Shown here: positions 50,981 to 60,274 of the stretch, one piece after another
Position numbering within the stretch: position 1 is the first letter of the stretch
How the letters are laid out: every line of letters starts with the position of its first letter
Assembly (NCBI RefSeq): GCF_029338395.1
Contig: NZ_CP119809.1
Span: 2,542,001 to 2,606,000, forward strand
Direction: 5' to 3'
DNA: 64,000 bases
Source: Halorussus caseinilyticus
GTDB taxonomy: Archaea; Halobacteriota; Halobacteria; Halobacteriales; Haladaptataceae
Position numbers and translations under genes: made by a program
The notes under the pieces: generated by a model
What the model saw: only the letters and a program-made list of their open reading frames with translations
The model's database searches: none
What the model was told of the DNA's origin: nothing

Positions 50981-51334
50981 TTATATGTTCCGGAGTCCCA
51001 AACTGTACTCGAGAGCAGTATCGATTTCTTCCATCTTGTCGTCCGGAATCGCTCCGAGGTTCTCCCGAATCCGCTGGTCGATGGAGACCGTACGAATTTG
51101 GCTACAAACTGCAACCGAAGCTTCGCGGAGTGGGGACTCTTCAGTCGTTACTAGCACCTCGAACGGGTACAGTCTTTCGCCGAACGAAGTCGTGAACGGA
51201 ACGACGACAGTAGTCGGCGCGTTCTCGTTCCCGACATCGTTCTGAACGACCAAACACGGGCGGGTTCCTCGCTGTTCGGAACCACGAGTCGGGTCGAGTT
51301 CGACGACTACCACATCGCCACGACGAACCTGCAT
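50981..51334 (-). CDS. mazF: MazF/PemK-family toxin
   Basis: This 117-residue protein has the MazF layout: QVRRGDVVVVELDPTRGSEQ, TRPCLVVQNDVGN, TTVVVPFTTS, SVAVCSQIRTVS and IDTALEYSLGL. Members are sequence-specific endoribonucleases acting on mRNA. The catalytic-site arginine and the threonine/serine in CSQIRTVS are present. The gene follows the antitoxin gene after three bases, so the pair is co-translated. Confidence 0.9.
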   Translation of the reverse strand: MQVRRGDVVVVELDPTRGSEQRGTRPCLVVQNDVGNENAPTTVVVPFTTSFGERLYPFEVLVTTEESPLREASVAVCSQIRTVSIDQRIRENLGAIPDDKMEEIDTALEYSLGLRNI

Positions 51335-51337
51335 GAG

Positions 51338-51604
51338 TTACCAGTCGGGGACATCGCCCACTCTTTCAGCCGCTTCGCGTGAAACCCCGTCGAACGCGTC
51401 GGCGATTTCCCGGTCACGGTCCGCACGACGACGATACCCCTCCGCGAGGTCGGCCTCCGACACCGGCGTCTCGATGACGATTTTGTCGTCTTCCTCGCTG
51501 ACGATAACTTCGTCTCCACCGTGGATGCCGAACCGTTTCCGCAGGTCTTTGGGAAGCGTTATCTGTCCACGTTCCCCCACTTTTCGTTTTTCGCTCCCTC
51601 CCAT
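51338..51604 (-). CDS. mazE: AbrB/MazE-type antitoxin
   Basis: The 88-residue product has the swapped-hairpin DNA-binding motif VGERGQITLPKDLRKRFGI, then GDEVIVSEEDDKIVIETPV, and an acidic tail ending GDVPDW that should wrap the toxin. Antitoxins of this type bind their own promoter. Two abutting 11-base direct repeats lie just upstream of the ATG. Confidence 0.9.
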   Translation of the reverse strand: MGGSEKRKVGERGQITLPKDLRKRFGIHGGDEVIVSEEDDKIVIETPVSEADLAEGYRRRADRDREIADAFDGVSREAAERVGDVPDW

Positions 51605-51605
51605 A

Positions 51606-51627
51606 CCGATTCATATCCGATTCATAC
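51606..51627 (-). promoter_or_regulatory. 11-base direct repeat at the mazEF promoter
   Basis: On the plus strand CCGATTCATAT and CCGATTCATAC abut each other, ending one base before the mazE start codon, and overlap the expected transcription start; CATAAGTATG lies just upstream. A site for autorepression by MazE is likely. Confidence 0.55.
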
Positions 51628-51684
51628 TTATGTCTGTTTCGTTCGGGACGACGCCAGCGAGCGAAGAAGTGACGGAAAGCGAGT

Positions 51685-53274
51685 TTACTTCTCGGTCAGC
51701 AGACTCCGCAGGATGTCACCGTAGGCCGGGCGCGTCACCAGCACCCCGATGAGGACGCCGAGGATGGTGACGATGGCGAATCCTTGCAGGTCCCCGAGCG
51801 AGAGGACCGCCAGCGGACTCATGGCGATGATGGTCGTCGCCGCGGCGGCACCGATGACCCAGAACGCCTTGCGGAAGCGGCTCTGGAACACCCGCGAGGA
51901 AGACACGTCGCCTTCCGACATCACCTCGTCGGCGATGATGATGAGGTCGTCCACCCCGGTCCCGATGACCGCGATGAACCCGGCGATGTGCGAGAGGTCC
52001 AGCGGCAGTTGGACCGCGGCCGCAAACCCGAGCAGGATGACGACTTCCGAAAGCGCCGTCACCAGCATCGGCGCGGCGACCTTCGGGTCTCCGTACCGGA
52101 GGAAGACCACGGCGCTGACCGCGCCGACCGCGACCAGTCCGGTGATGAGCGAGTAGAGTTTGAACTCCTCGGCCAGACTCGGCGCGAGGAAGTACGACGT
52201 GCCCTGCTCCATGTTCAGCGAGGCGGGGAGCGCACCCGCGTTCAGGTGAATCTGGAGTTCACGCGCCTCGGACATGTTCGTCGTAGTCATGACGAAGCTC
52301 GGACTCTGGGTGAACTTCTCTTGGCGGAAGGTTCCCGCGAGTCGCTCGCCCATGCTCGCGGCGTAGACGGTTTCGCCGTCCTTAACGGTGTACAGGCAGT
52401 ATCCGGGGTCCTCGGGGTTCGTCCGCCAGCGACACTGGCCGACGCCTTCGGTGACGAACCCGAACTTCCGCATCGCGTTCGAGAAGTTCTCGGCGGCCTG
52501 CTGATTCAGAACGACAGGAACATTTGGACCACTCGTGGAACTCTCTTGAGCAGTTCCGATGCTACTGAAGTCGCCCTGCGAGAGCAGGGGCACTTGGCGG
52601 TACTGGGTGCCGTTGCCGGTCTGGTTGTCGGCCGGGAACGTGGCGACGACTTCGACCTTCCCGCGTTCGGTCACGAGGTCCTCGACTTCGGTCCGGTTGG
52701 TGTTGGGCATCTCGATGACCACGAAGTGCTGGTTGTCCGCGGTTTCGACCTCTTGGACGCGGCCGCCCGAGAGTCCGGCCTTCGAAATCTTGTCCCGGAG
52801 GATGCGCACGACCGTACTTCGGGTCTCCTCGGTGACGCCCTGTCGGACGGTGGTGTCGTCCGCGTAGTATCCGGCCTGCTGGAGGGCGCTTGCGAACTCG
52901 TCTTCGGTAACGTTGTCGCTGAACACTTCGACGGTAGTCGTCTCGTTGGCCGCGGCCGCGAGGCGCACGGTCACGTCGGAAGCGGTGACGCCCGAGATGT
53001 TCCCAGCGACCCGTCGCTCTACGGTGAGCGGTTGGGTCCCCCGCGGCACGTCCACGTTCTCGGCCGTGAGTCCGTTGACGGGCGCGCGGATGCGAGTCCC
53101 ACCGGAGAGTTCGAGACCGAACTGGAGGTTGGTCGGGCCGCTACTGGTCTCCTCTACGACTGCGCCGTCGCCGCCACCGGCGTCGCCACCGACGCCGGGC
53201 GAGAACAGCGCGAACGTGCTGACCACGAGGAAGACGACGAGCAGGATGACTCGCCAGTTGTCTCGGAAGTCCAT
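51685..53274 (-). CDS. secD: Protein-export membrane protein SecD
   Basis: This 529-residue RND-type subunit helps Sec-dependent export using the ion gradient. There is one N-terminal helix (WRVILLVVFLVVSTFALF), an extended outer-face domain with LQFGLELSGGTRIRAPV, and five C-terminal helices including the signature GTGVDDLIIIADEVMSEGD. An unusual stretch GVGQCRWRTNPEDPGYC in the outer domain has two cysteines. Its ATG follows the SecF stop codon directly (TAG then ATG). Confidence 0.93.
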   Translation of the reverse strand: MDFRDNWRVILLVVFLVVSTFALFSPGVGGDAGGGDGAVVEETSSGPTNLQFGLELSGGTRIRAPVNGLTAENVDVPRGTQPLTVERRVAGNISGVTASDVTVRLAAAANETTTVEVFSDNVTEDEFASALQQAGYYADDTTVRQGVTEETRSTVVRILRDKISKAGLSGGRVQEVETADNQHFVVIEMPNTNRTEVEDLVTERGKVEVVATFPADNQTGNGTQYRQVPLLSQGDFSSIGTAQESSTSGPNVPVVLNQQAAENFSNAMRKFGFVTEGVGQCRWRTNPEDPGYCLYTVKDGETVYAASMGERLAGTFRQEKFTQSPSFVMTTTNMSEARELQIHLNAGALPASLNMEQGTSYFLAPSLAEEFKLYSLITGLVAVGAVSAVVFLRYGDPKVAAPMLVTALSEVVILLGFAAAVQLPLDLSHIAGFIAVIGTGVDDLIIIADEVMSEGDVSSSRVFQSRFRKAFWVIGAAAATTIIAMSPLAVLSLGDLQGFAIVTILGVLIGVLVTRPAYGDILRSLLTEK

Positions 53275-54156
53275 CTATCGAGACACCCCCTCGTACTTGT
53301 ACCAGCGAAGCAGGCTGAGGTTGAGCATGTACGTGTTCATCAGGTCGGTCGCCAGACCGAGGACGAGGACGATACCGATGGACGCCAGCAGGTCGATGCC
53401 GAAGAAGTAGGCGACAACCGACATGACGGCCATCGCCGACAGCGACGTGACGGTCATCGTCACGCCGGTCCGCATCGCGCGGTGGGTGGACTCGTAGAAC
53501 CCACCCGACCGGCGGAGGATGTGGTTGTTCAGCAGGATGTCGGAGTCCACCGAGTACCCGATGAGCATCAGCAGGGCCGCGACCGTACCCAGCGACAGCG
53601 GGATGCCCAGCAGGTTCATCAGCGCGACCGGAATCACGATGTCACTGAACGCCGAGATGACCACCGCGATGGAGGGTACGAACGTCCGGAACATGAGGAA
53701 GACGAGGACGCTCATGCCGACGAACGCGAGACCGATGCCCATCAGCGCGAGTCGCTGGGTCGATTCACCGAAACTCGCGGAGGTCCCCTGCACGGACTTC
53801 ACCATGTCCGCGGTGGACTGGCCCTGTACCGGTTCTAAGTTGTTTCGCGCCTGCTGAGCGATGTCTTCGGCCTCAGGCGGGAACGTCACGATGTAGGTGT
53901 TCGCGGAGGTCTGGACGGGCGTGACCGTCGCCTCCTCGTCGAACGCCGTGGAAATTTCGGAGGGCGGTGTCGAAGTCTGGACGCGTAGCTCCGTGCCACC
54001 AGTAAACTCCATACCGAGCCGTACCGGTGCGCCAGTGGTGAGTTGCCACCCGAGGATAACCAGCAGTGCGACGGCGAGAACTGCGAGGGGTATCGCCGCC
54101 AACTGCCGGTTGGTGTACTGGGTGTAGTCCACCTCCGGCACTTCGAACGCTACCAT
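53275..54156 (-). CDS. secF: Protein-export membrane protein SecF
   Basis: This 293-residue partner of SecD has one N-terminal helix (AAIPLAVLAVALLVILGWQL), GMEFTGGTELRVQ at the start of the outer domain, and the C-terminal helices with SDIVIPVALMNLLGIPLSL and the signature LMLIGYSVDSDILLNNHILR. The ATG at 54156 is chosen; the longer frame reads arginine/serine-rich. The order secF-secD is the archaeal one, inverted from bacteria. A divergent hypothetical gene starts 112 bases away. Confidence 0.92.
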   Translation of the reverse strand: MVAFEVPEVDYTQYTNRQLAAIPLAVLAVALLVILGWQLTTGAPVRLGMEFTGGTELRVQTSTPPSEISTAFDEEATVTPVQTSANTYIVTFPPEAEDIAQQARNNLEPVQGQSTADMVKSVQGTSASFGESTQRLALMGIGLAFVGMSVLVFLMFRTFVPSIAVVISAFSDIVIPVALMNLLGIPLSLGTVAALLMLIGYSVDSDILLNNHILRRSGGFYESTHRAMRTGVTMTVTSLSAMAVMSVVAYFFGIDLLASIGIVLVLGLATDLMNTYMLNLSLLRWYKYEGVSR

Positions 54157-54268
54157 ATGGGTGTGGAATGTGGTACGGCCGTGAATAAGTGTTCTTATAC
54201 AGTTCGCTTTCACGTGAGATGTTCCCGCGGGAAGAAGGCTCAAACCCTTCGCCCGCGTAGTCGGAGAC

Positions 54269-54649
54269 ATGGGAACAGATACCGACGAGACGGCGACAGG
54301 AGACGAGAACCTACGCGAGCGACACGAGAACCTCACGCCCGCCGACCGCGTGGTGGTCTCGTATCCCGAGGACCTGAGCGACTGGGGACGGTTTCAGGTC
54401 GAGAAGGACGCGTTCGTCGCGTACCTCCGCAAGACCAAGACCGACCGGGTTCGGCAGGGCGACGTTTTCGAGGAGTTCGTCGGCGTCGGATGCTGTGGCA
54501 GTACCTTAGACGTGCCGCTCCGAATCGAGGAAATCGAGGGCGGCGAGACGTTCGGCCCGGACACGGCAGTCGAGTTCTCGGTCCGGGAGGCCTGCGGGAT
54601 TCAGGGTGGCTGGCAGGTCCAGAGCGAGGGCGGACCGAACGAAGTGTAA
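54269..54649 (+). CDS. Conserved-looking hypothetical protein with CCG motif
   Basis: This 126-residue acidic protein has the middle segment DWGRFQVEKDAFVAYLRKTK, then FVGVGCCGSTLDVPLRIEEI, and a later VREACGIQGGWQVQ. The three cysteines (CC and AC) are spaced as a possible metal or iron-sulfur site. It is divergent from secF, an arrangement I recall for other haloarchaea, but the function is unknown. TTCGCCCGCGTAGTC before the ATG lacks a clear TATA box. Confidence 0.75.
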   Translation: MGTDTDETATGDENLRERHENLTPADRVVVSYPEDLSDWGRFQVEKDAFVAYLRKTKTDRVRQGDVFEEFVGVGCCGSTLDVPLRIEEIEGGETFGPDTAVEFSVREACGIQGGWQVQSEGGPNEV

Positions 54650-54658
54650 CTCGCTCCG

Positions 54659-55138
54659 CTACGGCATGTAGCGCACGCTGACGACGCCTTCCTCCGCGCG
54701 GACTTCGACGCGCGAGACGCCGAGTCGGGCCGCCCGCGAGAGCGTTCCCTCGTCGTCCAGTACGTCCGCCACCGCGTCCTCGGTGTCCTCGGGCGGGACC
54801 GAGAGGACGTGAATCTCGCCGTCTCCGGCGCGTTCTTCGCGGGCGACTTCGCCGACTTCCTGTTCGTCGGCGAGTTCGCGCTCTTGGACCGTCGGGGGTT
54901 CCTCGCTTCGCTCCGTCGAGAGGGTGCGGCGCTCTTGGACTTCCACGACCGACCACGTGAGATTCATCGGCGGGTCGGGCGCGACGGTGGCCTCCACCGC
55001 GTCAGTCTCTTCGACGCCGGGGTTCGAGGAGAGCGTGTGAACTTGCCCGTCGCGTACGTCCTTCAGGACTGCCGAATTACCCTCGGCGTGGGTGACGAGG
55101 AAGGTACTCGTCTTCTCGCTGGGGTCGGAGTCGCTCAT
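54659..55138 (-). CDS. DUF5812-like haloarchaeal protein
   Basis: This 159-residue very acidic protein begins KTSTFLVTHAEGNSAVLKDV. It has PGVEETDAVEATVAPDPP, a charged central linker rich in Glu/Arg, and a C-terminal GEIHVLSVPPEDTEDAVADV plus VSVRYMP. It matches a haloarchaeal family I recall as DUF5812. The function is unknown. It is convergent with the preceding gene, nine bases apart. Confidence 0.75.
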   Translation of the reverse strand: MSDSDPSEKTSTFLVTHAEGNSAVLKDVRDGQVHTLSSNPGVEETDAVEATVAPDPPMNLTWSVVEVQERRTLSTERSEEPPTVQERELADEQEVGEVAREERAGDGEIHVLSVPPEDTEDAVADVLDDEGTLSRAARLGVSRVEVRAEEGVVSVRYMP

Positions 55139-55195
55139 AATTCGACCTACGGAGGCCGCGCTTTTCCCGGTTGCGCTTGCCCCCGCAGGCGACCG

Positions 55196-55735
55196 CTATC
55201 GCGCGAATCGGTGGACGGCGGCGACCAGCGCCGCGGCCAGCAGTGGCGGCGCGACGGCGTAGACCGACGGGAGCGAGTAGAGAAACTCCACCGCGGGCGC
55301 GACCAGCGCGGGCGGGGTCTCGCGTTGACCCGGCGGAGCCGAAATCAGAAGCGAGACGTACAGCGACAGGACGAACAGGTAGCCCGAGAGCGCGAGCGTC
55401 GCGTCCGCGCGGACGCTCGCGGTCCCGCGGGCGTGCCGCCGCCCGGACGAGTAGACGGGCGCGACCAGCACCACCAGCAGGAGGACCCCGCCGACGACGA
55501 GGAACGCCCGCGAGAAGGTGGCGAGTTCCGACCCGCCGGTGGTGTTGAACACCCACACCGGGAACGCCAGCAGGAGCAGAATCGACGTGAGCGCGCCGAG
55601 AAGCGCGCTCACGACGGCGTAGGACTTGAGCAGTCGGGAGTCGGTCTCGGCGAACGCTCGGCGGAACGCGCCGACCACGACGCTCCGGGACCCGGACGGT
55701 TCGGCGGGGTCGCTCTCGGTTCGGGTGTCGCCCAT
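55196..55735 (-). CDS. Four-helix membrane protein
   Basis: The 179-residue product has a charged N-terminus with FRRAFAETDSRLLKSYAV, then four hydrophobic helices (about 43-66, 75-97, 113-133, 150-175) joined by short loops, ending VHRFAR. No catalytic motif or known family is recognised. It lies upstream of the DUF5812-like gene on the same strand, 57 bases apart, and may share its transcript. Confidence 0.72.
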   Translation of the reverse strand: MGDTRTESDPAEPSGSRSVVVGAFRRAFAETDSRLLKSYAVVSALLGALTSILLLLAFPVWVFNTTGGSELATFSRAFLVVGGVLLLVVLVAPVYSSGRRHARGTASVRADATLALSGYLFVLSLYVSLLISAPPGQRETPPALVAPAVEFLYSLPSVYAVAPPLLAAALVAAVHRFAR

Positions 55736-55799
55736 CTCATCGAGAGGTTGGGAGTGCGAGGTGAAAAGGGGTGCGATGAAAGGGCCTGCTCGGAGTCAG

Positions 55800-57227
55800 T
55801 CAAGGTTTCGGCATCAAGGTCGCCTCTAGGTGAACGGTGCCCTCGTCCCTGTCGCCGTCGTCGTTGTCTTCGGCGACGGCTTTGAACTGGATTGTCTCGC
55901 CGTCGCGCAGTCCGTCAACCACGGCCGTAAATTCGCCGGGTGACGATAGTGATTGCCTGCCGGTCGTGTGCGGGAAGCCCTCGTTCTGGAAGCCCCATGC
56001 GAACCACACGTCCGCGGAGTTTGCGCCAGCACCCATGTCGTGCAGTTCGCCGTACATGGTGACACTCCCCTGTCCGGGGACACCGCCGTCGGTAGTCACG
56101 GAGGGGTCTTCCCTGCCGACCGCCGCCTTGGCGTCGAGCAGACCGGCACCCTGTTCGTCGTTTCCGAGACCGATGTCTTCGGCCGTCTCCGCGAGCGTGT
56201 AGCGGGCGTTCGAGTTGCTCGCGCCGTTCGCCATGAGTTGGCCGCCCGCGCCAGCGACGTGCGGGCAGGCCATCGAGGTCCCCGAGAGCGTGTCGTAGCC
56301 GCCACCGACGTACGTCGAGTAGACGTTGGAACCGGGTGCGGCGATGTCGACTTCCGGACCCGTGCTGGAGAAACTCGACAGGCCGTCGCTGGAGTTGGTC
56401 GAACTGACCGCCATGACTTCCGGGTAGGCCGCGGGATAGCCCACGCAGTCCGAACATGGCCCGGAGTTGCCCGCCGCGGCGACGAGGAACACGCCGTTGT
56501 TCCGGGCGTACTCGACCGCATCCTGAAGCGCCGAACTCCCGGTGGAATCGCCGAGCGACATCGACCCTACGTCCCAGCCCTGATTGGCGACGTACTCGAT
56601 GCCCGCGGCAACGTCGGAAAACACGCCGCTTCCGCTACTGTAGAGAACCTTGACGGAGTGAAGGGTGGCTTCGGTGGAGACGCCGACGACGCCTTGGCTA
56701 TTGTTGATGGCGTTGGCAATTCCGGCACAGTGGGTGCCGTGACCGTTGTCGTCGTCCCACGTTCCGGTGCCGGTGAAATCCTTGCCGGTTCCGAGGTTGG
56801 CTTGCAGGTCGGGGTGGTCGTCGTCGATTCCCGTGTCGAGGATAGCGATGTCTGCGCCGTTACCTGTCTCGCCGTTACTGTGTAGCACGTCGGCGTCCAC
56901 GCGGTCGACGCCCCACGGCAGGGTTTGGGACAGCGCCCGTACCGTGCCGTCGTCCTCGACGTACCGGACCTTGGGGTTCTTCCGGAGACCCTTCAGGGCC
57001 TTCTCGGAGAACGTGCCAGCGACTGCCTTCCCGACGGAACCGAAGTCGAGTTCGCGGTACACGTCGTCGGCCGCGTCCCGTGCCCGGTCGAAGGACTCGT
57101 CGGCCCTCAGACCGACGATTTTCCGGGTCGGGCGCTTCGTGGTTGCCGCGCCCGCAAGTCCCGTAGTGGCCGTACCTGCGGCGATTCCGTGGAGCACCTG
57201 ACGGCGAGTCAGGGTAGTGTCAATCAT
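55800..57227 (-). CDS. Halolysin-type secreted subtilisin-like protease
   Basis: This 475-residue exported serine protease has a Tat signal (TLTRRQVLHG, residues 5-14, with an alanine-rich stretch after), an inhibitor-like propeptide (to about residue 105), and the S8 domain with catalytic D131 (ILDTGID), H163 (GHGTHC) and S318 (GTSMACPH); the oxyanion Asn is in AAAGNSG. A C-terminal beta domain of about 110 residues (GQGSVTMYGELHDMG to the end) is typical of halolysins. Haloarchaeal relatives are secreted in late growth. An AT-rich stretch at 57230-57265 precedes the start. Confidence 0.92.
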   Translation of the reverse strand: MIDTTLTRRQVLHGIAAGTATTGLAGAATTKRPTRKIVGLRADESFDRARDAADDVYRELDFGSVGKAVAGTFSEKALKGLRKNPKVRYVEDDGTVRALSQTLPWGVDRVDADVLHSNGETGNGADIAILDTGIDDDHPDLQANLGTGKDFTGTGTWDDDNGHGTHCAGIANAINNSQGVVGVSTEATLHSVKVLYSSGSGVFSDVAAGIEYVANQGWDVGSMSLGDSTGSSALQDAVEYARNNGVFLVAAAGNSGPCSDCVGYPAAYPEVMAVSSTNSSDGLSSFSSTGPEVDIAAPGSNVYSTYVGGGYDTLSGTSMACPHVAGAGGQLMANGASNSNARYTLAETAEDIGLGNDEQGAGLLDAKAAVGREDPSVTTDGGVPGQGSVTMYGELHDMGAGANSADVWFAWGFQNEGFPHTTGRQSLSSPGEFTAVVDGLRDGETIQFKAVAEDNDDGDRDEGTVHLEATLMPKP

Positions 57228-57420
57228 TTTATTTTCTCTCCTAAATATACAAATACTAACAGCTACTTAAAACTTCACCTTGAACTGATATTCTAACAAA
57301 CTAGTAGGCGCAGTTAGACGAAAAAGCCGGTCCCGAATCGAGCTACATCGCGGCTGTCGGGAACTACGAGCGCCGAACACCACCTCAATTTTAGTCCTAC
57401 GCCGTCGCGGATAGGGGTAC

Positions 57421-58713
57421 ATGCGAGTTGACCTCGGCAACGCACTGTCGGAAGTCGCCGACCCCGGACTCACCAGCACCGAACTCGACGAACTCGACGA
57501 GCGAGTCGCCGACGCCCACGAGCGAATCCAGCGCGGCCGCGAGGACGCCGAACACGGCTACGCCGCGCTGAACCTGCCCGACACCGCCGACCCCGACGCG
57601 ATTCGGGCCGCGGTCGAACCGTTCGCCGACGCCGACGCCCTCGTGACCGTCGGCATCGGCGGGTCGGCGCTCGGGGCCGCGACCCTCGCAAACGGCCTGC
57701 CCTCCGAGACCGACGCCTACTTCCTCGACAACGTGGACCCCGAACACGTCACCCGGTTGCTCGACTCCCTGCCGCTCGACTCGACGGCGGTCAACGTGGT
57801 TTCGCGCTCCGGAACCACCGCCGAGACGCTCGCCAACTTCCTCGTCGTCCGCGAGGCGATGGCCGACGTGGGCGTCGATTGGACCGACCGGACCTTCGTC
57901 ACGACCGGCGAGGAGGGCAACCTCCGGCGACTCGCCGAGAAGGAAGACCTGCCCGCGCTCTCGGTCCCCGACGGCGTGCCCGGTCGGTTCTCGGTCCTCT
58001 CGACGGTCGGACTCGCCTGCGCCGCGATTTGCGGCCACGACCTCGACGCGATTCTGGCGGGCGCGAGCGACGAGGCGGACCGCCTCGCAGGGTCGCTCTA
58101 CGAGAGTCCGGCCTACGCCTACGGCGCGACCTCTTACGCCCTCGAAGAGCGCGGTGCCGGAGTCAACGCCGTGATGCCCTACGCCGAGTCGCTCGAAACG
58201 TTCGCCGAGTGGTTCGCCCAGTTGTGGGCCGAGAGCCTCGGTAAGGACGGGCGGGGACAGACTCCCGCCCGCGCGCTCGGCGCGACCGACCAGCACTCTC
58301 AGCTTCAACTCTACCGCGCGGGACCCCACGACAAGATGGTCACGCTCGTCCGCCCGGAAGAGCGCGCCGACCGCGAGATTCCCGAGACGGACCTCGACGG
58401 CCTGTCGTACCTCGGCGGGTCGTCGCTCGGCGAACTGCTGGACGCCGAGTTCGAGGCCACCGAAGCGAGTCTGGCCGCCGCGAGCCAACCCAACGTCCGG
58501 GTCGAAATCGACCGGATTGACGAGCGAAGCCTCGGCGAACTCCTCTACGGCATGGAGGCCGCCTGCGTCGTCTACGGCGAACTCGCCGACGTTTCGACGT
58601 TCACCCAACCCGCGGTCGAGTGGGGCAAGAAGGCCGCCCGCGGTCTGCTGGGCGGCGGGGACTTCGAGGAGGCCGACGCCGTGGCCGAGAAGACGACGCT
58701 GACGGTCGAGTAA
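57421..58713 (+). CDS. pgi: Glucose-6-phosphate isomerase
   Basis: This 430-residue two-SIS-domain enzyme interconverts glucose-6-phosphate and fructose-6-phosphate. VTVGIGGSALGAATLANGL is the first phosphate-binding signature, VVSRSGTTAETLANF the second, and the C-terminal region has GATDQHSQLQLYRAGPHD with the catalytic residues. It is shorter than bacterial Pgi (about 550) but normal for archaeal Pgi-superfamily members. AATTTTAG lies about 28 bases before the ATG. The product fructose-6-phosphate also feeds GlmS. Confidence 0.93.
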   Translation: MRVDLGNALSEVADPGLTSTELDELDERVADAHERIQRGREDAEHGYAALNLPDTADPDAIRAAVEPFADADALVTVGIGGSALGAATLANGLPSETDAYFLDNVDPEHVTRLLDSLPLDSTAVNVVSRSGTTAETLANFLVVREAMADVGVDWTDRTFVTTGEEGNLRRLAEKEDLPALSVPDGVPGRFSVLSTVGLACAAICGHDLDAILAGASDEADRLAGSLYESPAYAYGATSYALEERGAGVNAVMPYAESLETFAEWFAQLWAESLGKDGRGQTPARALGATDQHSQLQLYRAGPHDKMVTLVRPEERADREIPETDLDGLSYLGGSSLGELLDAEFEATEASLAAASQPNVRVEIDRIDERSLGELLYGMEAACVVYGELADVSTFTQPAVEWGKKAARGLLGGGDFEEADAVAEKTTLTVE

Positions 58714-58821
58714 TCTCGTAGTATCGCGGAACCGTCGGTCGGGTTCGCGCTGGCGCGGCGCGACCGACACCCGCCGCGCCCAAGCATAGGGACTTTAGCC
58801 CGGCCGGTCCTTGTCCGAGGT

Positions 58822-59931
58822 ATGGAAGACCGTTCTGCCGCGAGCGTCGGCGTCGTGTTGGCCGGACTCGCTCTCGCGGCCGCCGCGTTCCCGTGGGGGA
58901 CCGTCGGGGTCGGCCCGGTCGAAAACGTCGTCCTCGCGGTCCTCGGCACCGCCGCCTTCGGCGCGTTCGCCCTCCGTCGGCGCGACTTGCTCGCCCGCGG
59001 TTCGGGGTCGCTCGTCGCTGGCGTCGCCAGTCTCGGTATCGTCGGCTACGTCGGCGTAGCGACCGCGGGCACGCTCGCTGGCACGAGCGCACCCGTCGCA
59101 GAAGCACCGACTCTCTCGCCGTGGGGCGTGACGCTCGCGTTCGTCGGCGGTATCGGCGGCGTCATCGCGGCCTATGGCGACGGCAGGGGACTCCCCGAGT
59201 CGCTCGGGCGCGCCGCGAAGGAAGTCGCGTGGAGTCTCACAGTCGGCTTCGCGGGCTTGTTCGCAATCTCGCTGTGGGGGAGTCTCCTGCTCGGTATCGC
59301 GGGAGGAGTTCTCCCCGGCGAACCCGGCACCGGCGTCCAACTCGCCATCGGCGCAGTCGCACTCGGGTTCGGCACCGGAACCGTCGCGCTCGTCTACTTC
59401 CAGTGGACGGACAAGACGCTCGCGTACCTCGACTTCCGCGTGCCGGACCTGCGGGACCTCGGCTACACCGTCGTCGGCGTGGTCGCACTGTTCGGGTTGC
59501 AACTGCTCGTCGCGGCCGTCTTCTCGGAACTCGGCGTGAGTACCGCCGACCACAGCGTCCAACAGGCCGCCTCGGGCGGCAACCCCCAAGTCCTCCTGCT
59601 GTTGATTCCGGCGTCGTGGCTCCTCATCGGACCCGGCGAGGAGTTGCTCTACCGCAACATCATCCAGAAGTCGTTGTACGGCACCTTCGGCGAGTGGGGC
59701 GGCGTGCTGGTCGCCAGCGTCGTGTTCGCGCTGGCGCACATCCCGGCGTACGCGGCCGGGGCCGACCTCCCCGGACTGGTGAGTACGCTCGTAGTCATCT
59801 TCTTCCTCTCGCTCGTCCTCGGGGCGTCGTACCTCCTGACCGACAATCTCACGGTCCCCGCCGCGATTCACGGCACCTTCGACGCGGTTATCTTCGCGGC
59901 GATGTACCTCCAGATGTCGGGCGGCGTGTAG
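58822..59931 (+). CDS. CPBP-family intramembrane metalloprotease
   Basis: This 369-residue polytopic protein has about eight hydrophobic helices. The CPBP/Abi motifs are present in the C-terminal third: GPGEELLYRNIIQ (EExxxR), FALAHIPAYAAG with the metal-binding His, and HGTFDAVIF. Members include Rce1-like prenyl-protein proteases and bacteriocin-immunity proteins. The substrate is unknown. It starts 108 bases after pgi on the same strand. Confidence 0.88.
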   Translation: MEDRSAASVGVVLAGLALAAAAFPWGTVGVGPVENVVLAVLGTAAFGAFALRRRDLLARGSGSLVAGVASLGIVGYVGVATAGTLAGTSAPVAEAPTLSPWGVTLAFVGGIGGVIAAYGDGRGLPESLGRAAKEVAWSLTVGFAGLFAISLWGSLLLGIAGGVLPGEPGTGVQLAIGAVALGFGTGTVALVYFQWTDKTLAYLDFRVPDLRDLGYTVVGVVALFGLQLLVAAVFSELGVSTADHSVQQAASGGNPQVLLLLIPASWLLIGPGEELLYRNIIQKSLYGTFGEWGGVLVASVVFALAHIPAYAAGADLPGLVSTLVVIFFLSLVLGASYLLTDNLTVPAAIHGTFDAVIFAAMYLQMSGGV

Positions 59932-60045
59932 CCGACGACCCGGCGCGGTTTGGGTCGCAAAACGACGGCGTGTGCTGTGCGTCTGTCCCGCGTCCGCCTC
60001 GCGTCTGACGTAGATTTAACAGCTCCAATCACTTTCGAAAATTGC

Positions 60046-60189
60046 ATGGAGCGTCGCTATTCGTTCACGTGCGAGCGGGACCTCGCCGAGCGCATCGAGG
60101 CGCTGGCCCGCGAGTACGACCTGACGACTCAAGAGGTCCTCCAGCAACTCGTCACGGTGGGTCTCGAAGAAATACAGACCGACGAGTAG
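60046..60189 (+). CDS. Small ribbon-helix-helix-like protein
   Basis: The 47-residue product MERRYSFTCERDLAERIEAL followed by AREYDLTTQEVLQQLVTVGL and EEIQTDE has a basic strand, then two helices with a turn, as in CopG/Arc-type ribbon-helix-helix regulators. GATTTAAC lies about 26 bases before the ATG, supporting this start over a longer frame to 59950. No toxin partner is adjacent. It could bind DNA as a dimer; the target is unknown. Confidence 0.65.
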   Translation: MERRYSFTCERDLAERIEALAREYDLTTQEVLQQLVTVGLEEIQTDE

Positions 60190-60274
60190 TCCAGCCTCGG
60201 TCGGCCGTCGCCGACCGATTCCGGAACTCGGGCGTCGGCGAAGTCGTCCGGTAACACCGGATAGGTCGAGTGAA

